Positions 17,248 through 25,653 are shown, numbered from the stretch's first letter. The stretch: DNA of 36,174 bases from an uncultured Pseudomonadota bacterium (GCA_900319705.1 ONPL01000013.1:1-36174), one strand, 5' to 3'. Translations and numbers: made by a program. The notes: generated from the letters alone by a model not told the origin.

Positions 17248-18249
17248 ATGATAGTTGTAACTGGAGGTGCCGGTTATATCGGCAGTCACTGCGTTCTTGC
17301 TCTGCATAACAGCGGCTACAAAGTGAAAATTTTTGACAATCTGTCCACCGGTCATGCTGAAACAATCGACAGACTGTCAAAATGCGCAGATGTGGAGTTT
17401 GTCAAAGGTGATTTGAACAATCCTGAGGATCTGGATCGCCTGTTTTCGGGAGAAAAGGTATCTGCAGTGATTCATTTTGCCGCCTTCTCCCAGGTCGGAG
17501 AATCCATGACCGAACCTGCCAAATACTACCGCAACAACGTATGCGGTACGCTTAATCTGCTGGATAAAATGCTTCAGTACGGTGTGGGTAGAATTGTTTT
17601 TTCATCAACAGCGGCAACCTACGGCGAGCCGGAATACACCCCGATAGATGAAAAGCATCCGCAGCGCCCGATCAATACCTACGGAAGAACCAAACTTATG
17701 ATTGAAAATATCATGGATGACTATGATCATGCCTACGGTCTTAAATCTGTGCGTCTGCGCTACTTCAATGTGGCAGGAGCCGACAGTGACGGACGGGTAG
17801 GAGAGTGGCACGATCCGGAGACTCATCTGGTACCGAATATTCTCAAATCAACCTTTACCGGAGGTAAAACCTTCCAGATGTTCGGAACCGATTATGAAAC
17901 CAGGGACGGAACCTGTGTCCGTGACTACATTAATGTGGAGGATCTGGCACGCGCCCATATTCTTGCTCTTAAATATCTGGAAAACGGCGGTAAAACCGAG
18001 TACTTCAATCTTGGAACCGGTGAAGGCAGTACTGTCAGAGAAGTTTTCAGTGCCTGTGAGAAAATCACCGGAAAATCAATTGCAGTGGATGAGAAACCGA
18101 GAAGAGCAGGGGACCCTTCAGTGCTGATTGCCGATGCATCCAAAGTAAGAAACACTCTCGGCTGGATCCCGCAGAAAGATCTGGAACAGAGCGTATCCAG
18201 CGCCTACAGCTGGGAGAAAACGCTCCAGAGCATGCTTCAAAAGAAATAA
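17248..18249 (+). CDS. galE: UDP-glucose 4-epimerase
   Basis: Interconverts UDP-glucose and UDP-galactose using bound NAD, for galactose use and surface polysaccharide precursors. The 333 residues form an extended short-chain dehydrogenase fold: GGAGYIGSH NAD motif at 6-14, serine in FSSTAATYG near 118-126, and the catalytic pair Y145 and K149 in TYGRTK. The substrate-side stretch LRYFNVAGAD near 170-179 is also present. AAGGGG precedes the ATG. It follows rsuA by 62 nt, with no other gal gene nearby. Its stop is 3 nt from the stop of the convergent transporter gene. Confidence 0.95.
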   Translation: MIVVTGGAGYIGSHCVLALHNSGYKVKIFDNLSTGHAETIDRLSKCADVEFVKGDLNNPEDLDRLFSGEKVSAVIHFAAFSQVGESMTEPAKYYRNNVCGTLNLLDKMLQYGVGRIVFSSTAATYGEPEYTPIDEKHPQRPINTYGRTKLMIENIMDDYDHAYGLKSVRLRYFNVAGADSDGRVGEWHDPETHLVPNILKSTFTGGKTFQMFGTDYETRDGTCVRDYINVEDLARAHILALKYLENGGKTEYFNLGTGEGSTVREVFSACEKITGKSIAVDEKPRRAGDPSVLIADASKVRNTLGWIPQKDLEQSVSSAYSWEKTLQSMLQKK

Positions 18250-18252
18250 TTT

Positions 18253-19146
18253 CTAGCTGAAAATTACCGCGGTGCCGGCTACAACGGCAACAGCTGCAAA
18301 CCAGGAGGACAGCTGCGGCCTGCGGTGGTAGTATACCCACATAATCGGCAGGATCATGACCGGGCTGCAGGAGGAGAAAATGGCTGCAAGTCCGATGCTG
18401 CCGTTGTCCACGGCGAACAGCATCAGGGTCATGCCCAGTCCCAGAGCTATGAATGCGTTGAGAAATACCAGTCCGAAAACTTTCAGTGTGACCGGCTGTT
18501 TTGCAGCAACCCTTTTATGGAAAAAAAGCAACATCAGCATATGAATAATGAAGGCGCAGAACATTCGCACCGATGAAGCAGCAACCGGACTGATCCCGGC
18601 TTCAACCACCGGCTTGGCGATAGCCAGTCCGGAAGCCTGGCAGAGACCTGCAAAAATTCCCAGAAAAACCGCAATCCCCACCGGGATTGAACTTGCTGCA
18701 AAGGTACTGTTCTTTTTCTTTTCTTCGGAAAAATACAGAGTAACCGATACTCCGAGGAAGATCAGAAAAATTCCGGCAGCGCGGGCTGGGGTTAGTGTTT
18801 CGTTGAAAAACAGCATTCCGATTGCCACGGAGAAAAATGCGTGGGTGGTGAATAGGATCCCGGACAGCCGCGGACCGAGCCGGTTGAAACAGGCAAACAG
18901 CGCCACATCACCGATGCAGATCCCGACAGCTCCTGAAAGACACATCAGAATTACCTGATGAGCACTGATATTACCGTATCCTCCTGTACAGAGGGCGGCG
19001 CTGCCGAGGATCAGGCTTGAACACAGCATCCTCCAGCGGTTGAAGGCAAAGGAGCCGAGTCTGTTTACCGGAATTACTGCAACGATAAAGGCCACCGCCC
19101 AGAGTAACGATGAAACCAGCCCCAGCCATTCCAGATGCAGTTCCAT
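18253..19146 (-). CDS. EamA-family (DMT) transporter
   Basis: Inner-membrane drug/metabolite transporter-type protein of 297 residues, with about ten hydrophobic segments arranged as two EamA repeats (about 5-135 and 150-295). The substrate is unknown; the family includes amino-acid and metabolite exporters. The typical end of repeat 1 is visible as FFNETLTPARAAGIFLIFLGV near 114-134. The start overlaps no strong Shine-Dalgarno. The upstream gene on the same strand, a second small DMT protein, ends 5 nt before the ATG, so the two are very likely one operon and translationally coupled. Confidence 0.85.
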   Translation of the reverse strand: MELHLEWLGLVSSLLWAVAFIVAVIPVNRLGSFAFNRWRMLCSSLILGSAALCTGGYGNISAHQVILMCLSGAVGICIGDVALFACFNRLGPRLSGILFTTHAFFSVAIGMLFFNETLTPARAAGIFLIFLGVSVTLYFSEEKKKNSTFAASSIPVGIAVFLGIFAGLCQASGLAIAKPVVEAGISPVAASSVRMFCAFIIHMLMLLFFHKRVAAKQPVTLKVFGLVFLNAFIALGLGMTLMLFAVDNGSIGLAAIFSSCSPVMILPIMWVYYHRRPQLSSWFAAVAVVAGTAVIFS

Positions 19147-19151
19147 GAATT

Positions 19152-19511
19152 TCAGGCGCCGGTGAATTTACTGCGAAGTATGAAAAACAGCGCCATGAGA
19201 ATGCAGCAGCAGGCCCATACGTAATCCCACTTGAAATTCTCCTTCAGGAACAGAATTGAGAAAGGAACAAATACGGAAAGAGAGATTGCCTCCTGGATGA
19301 TCTTGAGCTGTGCCACGGTGACATGGTTGCAGGCTATGCGAACTGCAGGGATCATCAGTATATATTCGAAAAGTGCGATACCCCAGGAAATAAAGATGGT
19401 TTTTACTATCCCCGGATCGCTGTTAAGCTTCAGATGGCCGAACCAGGCAAAGTTCATAAAAAGATTACTCATGATCAGAAGACCGATTGCGAACCAGAAA
19501 CCGACAATCAT
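19152..19511 (-). CDS. DMT_6 / DUF486-family membrane protein
   Basis: Small integral membrane protein with four predicted segments, belonging to the DUF486 (DMT_6) family. Family hallmarks are FMNFAWFGHLK, ISWGIALFEYILMIPAVRI, TVAQLKIIQE and the final LKENFKWDYVWACCCI. The open frame continues upstream to 19619. The ATG at 19511 is chosen because it gives a 119-residue product of normal family length, and because the extra 36 residues (with RNRFSFFNCF) are unlike the family. Small DMT proteins often act as dimers, so it may stand alone or pair with the EamA protein encoded 5 nt downstream. Substrate unknown. Confidence 0.8.
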   Translation of the reverse strand: MIVGFWFAIGLLIMSNLFMNFAWFGHLKLNSDPGIVKTIFISWGIALFEYILMIPAVRIACNHVTVAQLKIIQEAISLSVFVPFSILFLKENFKWDYVWACCCILMALFFILRSKFTGA

Positions 19512-19766
19512 ATATACACCCACTTTAATAAAACAGTTAAAAAAGGAAAACCGATTTCGCGGGAGCACGAAGGCGGCCGTGAACTGGGGCATATTATAAC
19601 CTATCATGGTGAAATTCAAGGGGACTGAAAATAAAATATCCTGGCTCTCCTGCAGTGCTGTAAAATCTTAAGAGAGCCGAAGATCCTCATGACAGCCTCA
19701 ATTATTCTGTTCGGTTTATTTTTTATGCAAACAACATGTGCTGGTGATTTTTTTTGAAAATAGCTA

Positions 19767-19795
19767 TTTACAAAAAAAATGTTATTAAGTATTAT
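19767..19795 (+). promoter_or_regulatory. Promoter of tRNA-Ser
   Basis: TTTACA (19767-19772), 17-nt spacer, TATTAT (19790-19795). The start would be about 10 nt before the mature tRNA. The -35 is the right end of a palindrome, AAATAGCTATTT (19758-19769). Confidence 0.75.
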
Positions 19796-19811
19796 ATGCA
19801 CATCTTGACGC

Positions 19812-19899
19812 GGATGGGTGGCTGAGCGGTTGAAAGCACCGGTCTTGAAAACCGGCGGGGCGCAAGCCCTCCTGAGTTCGAATCTCAGCCCATCCGCCA
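19812..19899 (+). tRNA. tRNA-Ser, anticodon UGA
   Basis: Acceptor strands GGATGGG (19812-19818) and CCCATCC (19889-19895) pair perfectly, followed by discriminator G and an encoded CCA (19897-19899). The anticodon stem CCGGT/ACCGG encloses loop CTTGAAA, with anticodon TGA at 19846-19848. The long variable arm (GCGGGGCGCAAGCCCTC region) and the GTTCGAATC T-loop are those of a class II serine tRNA. It reads UCA codons. Confidence 0.97.
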
Positions 19900-19985
19900 T
19901 TTCATTTTATCCCTTCAAGTTCAAAAAATCCCGGTAAGAAAATTTGGTTTTGGCCGTAGCGGTTTATTTGCTGTTTGAGGTTTTT

Positions 19986-20582
19986 ATGTACAAGGTGGAA
20001 AAGGTTGCGGAAGCAAATCTTCCTACAATTTTCGGTGAATTCAGAATTGTCGGTTTTTCAGATCCTCAGAATCAGAAGGAGCATGTTGCTCTGGTAATGG
20101 GTGATGTTACCACTCCGGAACCTGTACTTATGAGACTTCATTCAGAATGTCTGACCGGTGACACACTGTTCAGTCTTAAATGCGACTGCGGATTTCAGCT
20201 TGAGTATGCACTTGCCAGGATCTCTGAGGCAGGACGCGGAGTTCTTCTTTATGTCCGCCAGGAGGGTCGCGGTATAGGTCTTCTTAACAAGATTAAGGCC
20301 TATTCTCTTCAGGATCGCGGTCTTGACACCTATGATGCCAATGTATCGCTGGGTTTCAAACCGGATGAAAGAGAATATGATCTGTGTGCCGATATGCTGG
20401 CCCAGCTTGGGGTTTCCTCGGTTAAGATCCTTACCAATAATCCTGACAAGATCGAAAAACTTAAAAAATGCGGTATCACGGTAACTGAGCGTGTTCCAAT
20501 TGAAGTGGGTCGAAACAAATACAACAATAATTATCTCAATACCAAGCGCGAAAAATTCAGGCACATGCTCTCACAGATTTAG
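19986..20582 (+). CDS. ribA: GTP cyclohydrolase II
   Basis: First committed step of riboflavin synthesis: opens GTP to give diaminohydroxy-phosphoribosylaminopyrimidine, formate and pyrophosphate. The 198-residue product (E. coli 196) carries the zinc ligands C55, C66 and C68 in [18 protein letters not shown]. It also has the catalytic [12 protein letters not shown] stretch near 96-107 and LTNNP near 149-153. The frame is open from 19944, but the ATG at 19986 is chosen because it matches the family start (MxxKxVAEAxLPT) and has GAGG 5 nt upstream. It is a stand-alone RibA, not fused to RibB. A strong terminator shared with the convergent sod gene follows. Confidence 0.96.
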   Translation: MYKVEKVAEANLPTIFGEFRIVGFSDPQNQKEHVALVMGDVTTPEPVLMRLHSECLTGDTLFSLKCDCGFQLEYALARISEAGRGVLLYVRQEGRGIGLLNKIKAYSLQDRGLDTYDANVSLGFKPDEREYDLCADMLAQLGVSSVKILTNNPDKIEKLKKCGITVTERVPIEVGRNKYNNNYLNTKREKFRHMLSQI

Positions 20583-20615
20583 CTTTCGCTTTTTTGTGTT
20601 TGAAGAAACGATTAT

Positions 20616-20651
20616 GTAAAAAGTCCGGCTCTCAATGGCCGGACTTTTTAC
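20616..20651. terminator. Bidirectional terminator between ribA and the sod gene
   Basis: A perfect 14-bp stem, GTAAAAAGTCCGGC (20616-20629) with GCCGGACTTTTTAC (20638-20651) and an 8-nt loop. A- and T-tracts make it work on both strands. It sits between two convergent stops. Confidence 0.95.
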
Positions 20652-20687
20652 ATTCAGTGCGGTCTGCGCCGCTGCGGTGTCTGCTCT

Positions 20688-21269
20688 TTATGAATTGAGA
20701 TTGCTGTTTACGAAGTTCCAGTCAACATAATCAAAAAACTTCTCCACGTAACCCTTTCTCAGATTCTGATAATCAAGATAGTAGGCATGCTCCCACACAT
20801 CGATTGTCAGCAGAATTCTGTCTCCTTCTGTGATCGGATTTCCAGCATTGGAGGTGTTCTTTACCGCCAGTTTCCCGGATTTTGCGTCAACCACCAGCCA
20901 TGTCCAGCCTGAGCCGAAATTTCCGGTGGCTTTGGTAATGAATTCATTTCGGAAGTTTTCAAAAGATCCAAAATCGCTGTTGATCTTTTCTGCAAGTGCT
21001 GCAGGGATCTCCACCTTCTGGGGGCTGAGCCCGTCAAAATAGAACTGGTGGTTGTATGCCTGGGCCGCATTGTTGAATACTGCACCTTCCGCTTTTTTAA
21101 CCAGCTCGATCAGCGAAAGAGAGTCGAGCGGGGTATCCTTGATCAGGGTGTTTGCGGTGTTTACGTAGTTTTGCAGATGTTTGCCGTAGTGGAACCCGAT
21201 GGTTTTTTCTGAAATGAACGGTTCAAGTGCATTGGCGGCGAATTTTAAAGGGTTTACAGATATTGACAT
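20688..21269 (-). CDS. sodB: Superoxide dismutase (Fe/Mn family, probably Fe)
   Basis: Converts superoxide to H2O2 and O2 in the cytoplasm. The 193-residue length equals E. coli SodB. Metal ligands are H27 (FHYGKHL), H74 (AYNHQFYFDGL), D157 and H161 (DVWEHAYYLDY). The FGSGWTWLV stretch near 118-126 is typical. Iron is favoured by length and overall resemblance, but residues next to the second ligand (YNHQFYFDG rather than WNHTFYW) differ from the enterobacterial form, so cambialism is possible. GGAGAG precedes the ATG. The upstream region contains a Fur-box-like sequence. With ahpC this is the superoxide and peroxide defence visible in the window. Confidence 0.94.
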   Translation of the reverse strand: MSISVNPLKFAANALEPFISEKTIGFHYGKHLQNYVNTANTLIKDTPLDSLSLIELVKKAEGAVFNNAAQAYNHQFYFDGLSPQKVEIPAALAEKINSDFGSFENFRNEFITKATGNFGSGWTWLVVDAKSGKLAVKNTSNAGNPITEGDRILLTIDVWEHAYYLDYQNLRKGYVEKFFDYVDWNFVNSNLNS

Positions 21270-21518
21270 GTGCTCTCCGATAATTGAGTGATAGGAATGT
21301 TAACCGGCTTCAGCTTAACCGGCCGTATTATCATTATACGCAATGGGGACGACCGGAACTGTGTGCTGTCCGCTACTTTGCAAAGAAAGTGGCAATTCTG
21401 TGCAGGAGTTCGCAGTTTTTCTTTAGCGTCAGTCCGGAATGCTTTTCACGTAGTACCTCCTTCAGGTACGGCATAATAATGATCCTTAATGATCCTTATC
21501 CTGGATTGCCATCTTTGA
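21270..21518. other. Divergent intergenic region between sodB and cmk
   Basis: No supportable gene. It contains the sodB promoter and leader with a direct repeat TTAACCGGC (21300-21308 and 21315-21323), a perfect small hairpin GTACCT/AGGTAC (21453-21469), and a tandem repeat AATGATCCTT (21478-21487 and 21488-21497) just before the cmk promoter. The short frames at 21284-21523 lack ribosome sites and family features. Confidence 0.5.
21325..21339 (-). promoter_or_regulatory. sodB promoter -10 overlapping a Fur-box-like sequence
   Basis: On the minus strand this reads GTATAATGATAATAC. It contains a perfect -10 TATAAT (21338 down to 21333) immediately followed by GATAAT, two hexamers of the NATAAT type of which Fur boxes are built. 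The -35 is weak. The predicted start near 21326 gives a leader of about 56 nt. Iron control of sodB is known in enterobacteria; here it is inferred. Confidence 0.45.
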
Positions 21519-21524
21519 TATAAT
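21519..21524 (+). promoter_or_regulatory. Candidate cmk promoter
   Basis: Perfect TATAAT with TTATCC (21496-21501) 17 nt upstream as a weak -35. Predicted start about 21531, leaving a leader of about 90 nt. Confidence 0.5.
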
Positions 21525-21540
21525 GCTTGAAATTCGATGA

Positions 21541-21583
21541 CGCGGCCGTTGCCGCGAAGCAGGACTGCATGTACGTCATGCAG
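21541..21583 (+). promoter_or_regulatory. Two hairpins in the cmk leader
   Basis: CGCGGC/GCCGCG with loop CGTT (21541-21556), then CTGCATG/CATGCAG with loop TACGT (21565-21583). Both are perfect. Neither has a T-tract, so they look like leader structure, not terminators. The AAGGA ribosome site at 21606-21610 lies outside them. Confidence 0.55.
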
Positions 21584-21619
21584 GGTTCACCTCAACGATC
21601 TATAAAAGGATTTTTACAT

Positions 21620-22291
21620 ATGACTCCAGTTATAACAATTGACGGTCCGGGCGGCTCAGGTAAGGGAACTGTTTCCAAGATTATTGCCGATCAGCTTCAT
21701 TTCAATATACTTGATTCCGGTGCCATGTACCGTGTGCTTGCCTATGCCGCGCTGAAGAACGGTATCGATCTTGGCGATGAGGATCGCCTGTATGATCTCG
21801 GTGTTTCCCTCAATCTTACCTTTACCCCGGTTGATGACGGGGTTGCCACTGTTCTTGACGGTGAGGATATTTCACTCCGGATCAGAAACGAAGAGGTTGG
21901 CGGGGCTGCCAGTAAAATTGCCGCACTTCCGAAAGTCAGGGCTTCGCTGCTGGAAAGACAGCGCCAGTTTGCAACTGCCCCCGGACTTGTTGGTGACGGC
22001 CGTGATCTTGGTACCGTGGTGTTCCCTGAGGCTCAGCTCAAGGTATTCCTTGATGCTTCGGCTGAAGAGCGCGCAAGACGCCGTGTTAAACAGATGGAGC
22101 AGAAAGGTGTGAACTGCGACTACGGACAAATCCTGAAGGAAATCCAGGAGCGCGATCACCGTGACCGCACCCGTCCGGTTGCTCCGCTGGTACCGGCCGC
22201 AGATGCCCTGGTGGTGGATTCCACCAGCATGACCATTCCTGAGGTGGTTGAGACCATTATGAAGGAGGCCAGAGCGAGAAAGCTGTGCTGA
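21620..22291 (+). CDS. cmk: Cytidylate kinase
   Basis: Phosphorylates CMP and dCMP with ATP in pyrimidine salvage and recycling. The P-loop is GPGGSGKGT at 9-17. The [10 protein letters not shown] stretch and the [12 protein letters not shown] region match the family. The frame is open from 21527, but the ATG at 21620 gives 223 residues (E. coli 227) starting directly at the conserved [15 protein letters not shown], with AAGGA 9 nt upstream. The position just before rpsA is the conserved gammaproteobacterial order. A terminator follows, so rpsA is at least partly independent. Confidence 0.95.
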   Translation: MTPVITIDGPGGSGKGTVSKIIADQLHFNILDSGAMYRVLAYAALKNGIDLGDEDRLYDLGVSLNLTFTPVDDGVATVLDGEDISLRIRNEEVGGAASKIAALPKVRASLLERQRQFATAPGLVGDGRDLGTVVFPEAQLKVFLDASAEERARRRVKQMEQKGVNCDYGQILKEIQERDHRDRTRPVAPLVPAADALVVDSTSMTIPEVVETIMKEARARKLC

Positions 22292-22328
22292 AACACGGTT
22301 TTTCATATTATTCGTTCGAACGGAAAAC

Positions 22329-22348
22329 AGCCGCCAGGGCGGCTTTTT
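22329..22348 (+). terminator. Intrinsic terminator after cmk
   Basis: AGCCGCC (22329-22335) and GGCGGCT (22338-22344) are complementary with a very tight centre, followed by TTTTT. Confidence 0.8.
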
Positions 22349-22376
22349 CGTGATTAAAAAATGTTCAAAATAATAT

Positions 22377-22405
22377 TTGATAATTAGGTTGATAAAGCGT
22401 AAAAT
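22377..22405 (+). promoter_or_regulatory. rpsA promoter
   Basis: TTGATA (22377-22382), 17-nt spacer, TAAAAT (22400-22405). The start near 22412 gives a leader of about 108 nt that contains GGA-bearing segments (near 22437-22440 and 22458-22461) and ends in a U-rich stretch without a Shine-Dalgarno. Confidence 0.7.
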
Positions 22406-22519
22406 TACATAGCATTTTTTGCAAAGCTTGCGTGAAAGGATTTATGCAGTTGTTTTTAGGATCCCGCTGACATGAAGTTGGTCGGTTTTATTTAATTTTT
22501 ATTTTTTAAGTTTATTTTT

Positions 22520-24193
22520 ATGGAAAATTTTGCTCAACTTTTTGAGGAATCAATTAGTAAAGAATCTAACGGTAATCAAGTTCAGAACGGTAAGGTTGTT
22601 AAAATCACCGATAAATATGTTGTTGTAGATCTTGCAACCAAGTCTGAATCTTTCATTGACATCAATGAATTCAAAGATGCAGACGGCAATCTTGAAGTTA
22701 AAGTAGGTGACATGGTTCCAGTAGAACTCGTTGCAACCGACAACGGCTGGGGTGAAACCGAAGCTTCCCGTGAAAAGGCAAAGAGAGTTGAATCATGGCA
22801 GAAACTTGAACAGGATTTCAACGAGAACAAGACTGTTAAAGGTAGAATCAACGGTCGCGTTAAAGGCGGCTTCACTGTTGAAATCGACAACATCCGTGCA
22901 TTCTTACCTGGTTCCCTGGTTGACGTACGTAACGGAAATAATCAGAACATCGACGGTCAGGAATTCGAATTCAAGGTTATCAAGCTTGATCAGAAACGCA
23001 ACAACGTAGTTGTTTCACGTAAAGCTGTTCTTGAAAACGAAAACTCTACCGAAAGAAAAGAATTCCTTGCTTCTATTGAAGAAGGTAAAGTTATTGAAGG
23101 TACCGTTAAGAATCTTGCTGAATACGGTGCATTCGTTGATCTCGGATACAATGTTGACGGTCTGCTGCATATCACCGATATGGCATGGAAGCGTGTTAAA
23201 CATCCTAGCGAAATCGTTAGTGTCGGCGACAAGATCAAAGTTAAGGTTCTCAAGTATGAACCAGAAAATACCCGCGTATCTTTAGGCTTGAAACAGCTTG
23301 GCGAAGATCCATGGCAGAACATTGCTGAACGCTTCCCAGTTGGTGAAAAGATTAAAGGTAAGGTTACAAATCTCGCTGAATACGGTTGCTTTGTTGAAAT
23401 TGCCGACGGTGTTGAAGGTCTTGTTCACGTATCTGAAATGGATTGGACCAACAAGAACGTTCATCCTTCCAAGGTTGTTAGCGTAGGCGATGAAGTAGAA
23501 GTTAAAGTTCTCGAAATCATCCCTGAAAAACGTCGTATCTCTCTCGGTCTCAAGCAGTGCAAGCCAAACCCATGGCAGGAATTCGCTGAGAAGCACAACA
23601 AGGGTGACAAGGTTACCGGTTCTATCAAGTCTATTACTGATTTCGGTATCTTTATCGGTCTTGAAGGCGGTATCGACGGTCTGGTTCACCTGTCTGACAT
23701 CTCCTGGAGCGTTCCTGGTGATGAAGCTGTTCGTGAATACAAGAAGAATGATGAAGTTACTGCAGTTGTTCTTCAGGTTCATCCGGAACTTGAAAGAATT
23801 TCTCTGGGTATCAAACAGCTGTCCAACGATCCGTTCGGTCAGTTCGTAACCGACACCAAGAAGAATTCTCTGGTTAAAGGTAAGGTTATCTCTGTAGATG
23901 CAAAGGGTGCAGTTGTAGATCTGGGTAACAACGTTGAAGGTTACATCAGAGCTTCTGAAATCGCTAATGAACGCGTTGATGATGCTTCAAAGGTTCTTTC
24001 TGAAGGTCAGGAAATCGAAGCCAAGTATGTTGGTTCAGATCGCAAGAACCGTCAGGTTTCTCTGTCTATCAAGGCTGTTTACGAAGCTGAAGAAAAGGCT
24101 GTTGCTGAGAACATCAGAAACGAAAATGAAAAAGCCAAGGCTGAAAGCAGCAATGCTATGGCTGAAGCTTTCAAAGCTGCTCAGGGTGAATAA
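22520..24193 (+). CDS. rpsA: 30S ribosomal protein S1
   Basis: Six-domain S1 protein that binds mRNA and brings it to the 30S subunit. At 557 residues it matches E. coli S1 exactly. Six S1 repeats follow one another; the canonical third to sixth start at stretches such as [61 protein letters not shown] and [21 protein letters not shown] lysine/alanine/glutamate-rich tail ends the protein. The gene differs in codon choice from its neighbours, with many GTT, GAA and AAG codons, as expected of a highly expressed gene. It has no Shine-Dalgarno, consistent with known S1 autoregulation in relatives. Confidence 0.98.
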   Translation: MENFAQLFEESISKESNGNQVQNGKVVKITDKYVVVDLATKSESFIDINEFKDADGNLEVKVGDMVPVELVATDNGWGETEASREKAKRVESWQKLEQDFNENKTVKGRINGRVKGGFTVEIDNIRAFLPGSLVDVRNGNNQNIDGQEFEFKVIKLDQKRNNVVVSRKAVLENENSTERKEFLASIEEGKVIEGTVKNLAEYGAFVDLGYNVDGLLHITDMAWKRVKHPSEIVSVGDKIKVKVLKYEPENTRVSLGLKQLGEDPWQNIAERFPVGEKIKGKVTNLAEYGCFVEIADGVEGLVHVSEMDWTNKNVHPSKVVSVGDEVEVKVLEIIPEKRRISLGLKQCKPNPWQEFAEKHNKGDKVTGSIKSITDFGIFIGLEGGIDGLVHLSDISWSVPGDEAVREYKKNDEVTAVVLQVHPELERISLGIKQLSNDPFGQFVTDTKKNSLVKGKVISVDAKGAVVDLGNNVEGYIRASEIANERVDDASKVLSEGQEIEAKYVGSDRKNRQVSLSIKAVYEAEEKAVAENIRNENEKAKAESSNAMAEAFKAAQGE

Positions 24194-24227
24194 TTCACAG
24201 TCTGAATGCTTTAATTAGCTTTTTGAG

Positions 24228-24257
24228 TCCCCTCCCGGTTTGGAGGGGATTTTTTTT
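24228..24257 (+). terminator. Intrinsic terminator after rpsA
   Basis: TCCCCTCC (24228-24235) and GGAGGGGA (24242-24249), 6-nt loop, then eight T. Confidence 0.96.
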
Positions 24258-24842
24258 GTCTGTCCAATTTTCTTGATCCTGTTTATCCAGTATTTTCAGG
24301 TGTGACTCAATGCGACTCATAAGCCGTAAATTTATCTGATTGTGAAAGATCCAGGCTTTTTTTCTAAGTTATTGATATTTCATTAAACTATTTTTGTTAA
24401 GTTTGTTTTTTTGAATTGTAACACTATTTTGATATTTATTGCTTGTAATTACATGCTAGTTGCGTTATAACATGGCATGTTTGAAACGTTTAGTTTTGTA
24501 AATTCTTTCCGCATAGGCACATTGATCTGACAATACCTGGTCAAAAAGATGTCATATTCGGTTTGTAAAGTATAGACAGATACTGCGCTCGGGACGGCAG
24601 GTGCCGGTTTGTACCGGTCCTGGTTCAGCGCTGTGTGGCTGTCACGGCATTATTTCTTGCAGGGAGGCAGGGAATTACTGCACAGGAAGCGCATGCAGTC
24701 AGGATAACTGGTTATCCTCTGTTTGCACTGGTATCGGTGGTTGTTGAAATTACGGATCACCAGTATTGCTTATTGTTGTGCAACTCTTCTTTTCTGTCCG
24801 GTTATGTGTCTGATTAAGCGGTATATTGTTTTTGAGTGTAGT
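24258..24842 (+). other. Long intergenic region before ihfB
   Basis: About 585 bases with no convincing gene. The first half is AT-rich; from about 24580 it becomes GC-richer, with a small hairpin around 24603-24618 (CCGGT/ACCGG). A good promoter lies at 24443-24471, which would give ihfB a leader of some 365 nt. A 60-codon frame at 24635-24817 has no ribosome site and no recognisable motif. Confidence 0.45.
24443..24471 (+). promoter_or_regulatory. Candidate ihfB promoter
   Basis: TTGTAA (24443-24448), 17-nt spacer, TATAAC (24466-24471). Predicted start about 24478. Confidence 0.5.
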
Positions 24843-25142
24843 ATGACTAAATCTGAATTAATAAACTGTATTTTACAGAAAATGGATAAGGCCATGGATC
24901 CTGTTCGTGCTCAGGGCGCTGTCAACCAAATTCTTGAATATCTGGCTTATAGGATAGCCTCGGGTGAAAAAATTGAGATAAGAAGGTTCGGCTCGTTTTC
25001 CATTCGTCTCAGAGCAGCCCGTGTCGCCCGAAATCCGCGTACAGGAGAGATCCTCAATCTTTCTGCGGTAAAGGTCTGCTATTTCAAACCAGGCAAGGTA
25101 CTCAATGCCAGAGTCAACGGATCTGAAAGTTCCGATGATTAA
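24843..25142 (+). CDS. ihfB: Integration host factor, beta subunit
   Basis: Nucleoid protein forming a heterodimer with IhfA that bends DNA sharply at specific sites. The product has 99 residues (E. coli 94) and begins MTKSELI like its homologs. The beta-arm region contains IEIRRFGSFS, then RNPRTGE with the DNA-intercalating proline, and FKPGK. The usual glycine of IEIRGFGSF is arginine here. An upstream in-frame ATG at 24723 would add 40 residues unlike the family, so it is not used. The position after rpsA is conserved in gammaproteobacteria. The ribosome site is weak (GAGTG). Confidence 0.93.
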   Translation: MTKSELINCILQKMDKAMDPVRAQGAVNQILEYLAYRIASGEKIEIRRFGSFSIRLRAARVARNPRTGEILNLSAVKVCYFKPGKVLNARVNGSESSDD

Positions 25143-25183
25143 TAGAAATATGTCTGCAGTTTAGTCTGTGTTTTAATTTATAT

Positions 25184-25213
25184 GGTAGGGACCGGATTCA
25201 GTCCTGCCTTTTT
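25184..25213 (+). terminator. Terminator after ihfB
   Basis: GGTAGGGAC (25184-25192) pairs with GTCCTGCC (25201-25208) with one bulge and one wobble, then TTTTT. It is weaker than the other terminators here. Confidence 0.65.
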
Positions 25214-25326
25214 GTTTCAGATATCCAAAATATCATTTCCATCAAAAGATCTTTGCCTTTATTCGTGATAAAATTATCTGTGATTAGAGATTACTAGAAC
25301 AATATTATTGTCATTTGGAATGTTTT

Positions 25327-25653
25327 ATGTTTAAAAGGATCGTTTTTCTGTTTATACTGGTTACCCTGGCTGTTGCCGGTCTTTATCTCGGATTTGCCAA
25401 TGCCCAGATAGCCGAGGTTAATCTGCTGTTCATGAAGGTGAATACTCCGGTGGCCACTATTGTGGCGGTTTCTTTTGCTGCTGGTTTTATTGTTGCCCTG
25501 ATCCTCAGTTCAATCTTCAAATGCTTCCGTTCCTGCTGCCGTTTTGTTTTCCGTAAGGAACAGCCTGCCAGCAGAAAGCCTGCGATTGCCACTGCTGTTT
25601 CTGATAAAAAAGAAACTTCTCTTCCGGAACCGGTTTCTGATCAAAATAAATAG
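25327..25653 (+). CDS. lapA: LapA (YciS), inner-membrane LPS assembly protein
   Basis: Small inner-membrane protein of 108 residues, encoded with LapB and involved in lipopolysaccharide assembly. Two membrane segments are seen (about 3-25 and 38-60) with a short periplasmic turn NAQIAEVNLLFMKVNTPV, the DUF1049 pattern. A basic cytoplasmic tail follows. The frame opens at a TTG (25315), but the ATG at 25327 is preferred because GGAA stands 6-8 nt upstream and the protein then begins with the usual charged N-terminus MFKR. lapB starts 30 nt downstream, so they are cotranscribed. Confidence 0.85.
   Translation: MFKRIVFLFILVTLAVAGLYLGFANAQIAEVNLLFMKVNTPVATIVAVSFAAGFIVALILSSIFKCFRSCCRFVFRKEQPASRKPAIATAVSDKKETSLPEPVSDQNK

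Noticed and set aside
19812..19899. tRNA-Ser considered as an integration site for a mobile island
   Set aside because: No integrase, no repeated tRNA 3' end in the window, and housekeeping genes on both sides.
19616..19900. Minus-strand open frame across the tRNA-Ser gene
   Set aside because: Half of it is the reverse complement of the tRNA; the tRNA evidence is far stronger.
23282..23782. Minus-strand open frame of 166 codons inside rpsA
   Set aside because: Antisense to S1 repeats, no recognisable motif.
24635..24817. 60-codon frame upstream of ihfB
   Set aside because: No ribosome site, no motif, and it lies in the likely ihfB leader.
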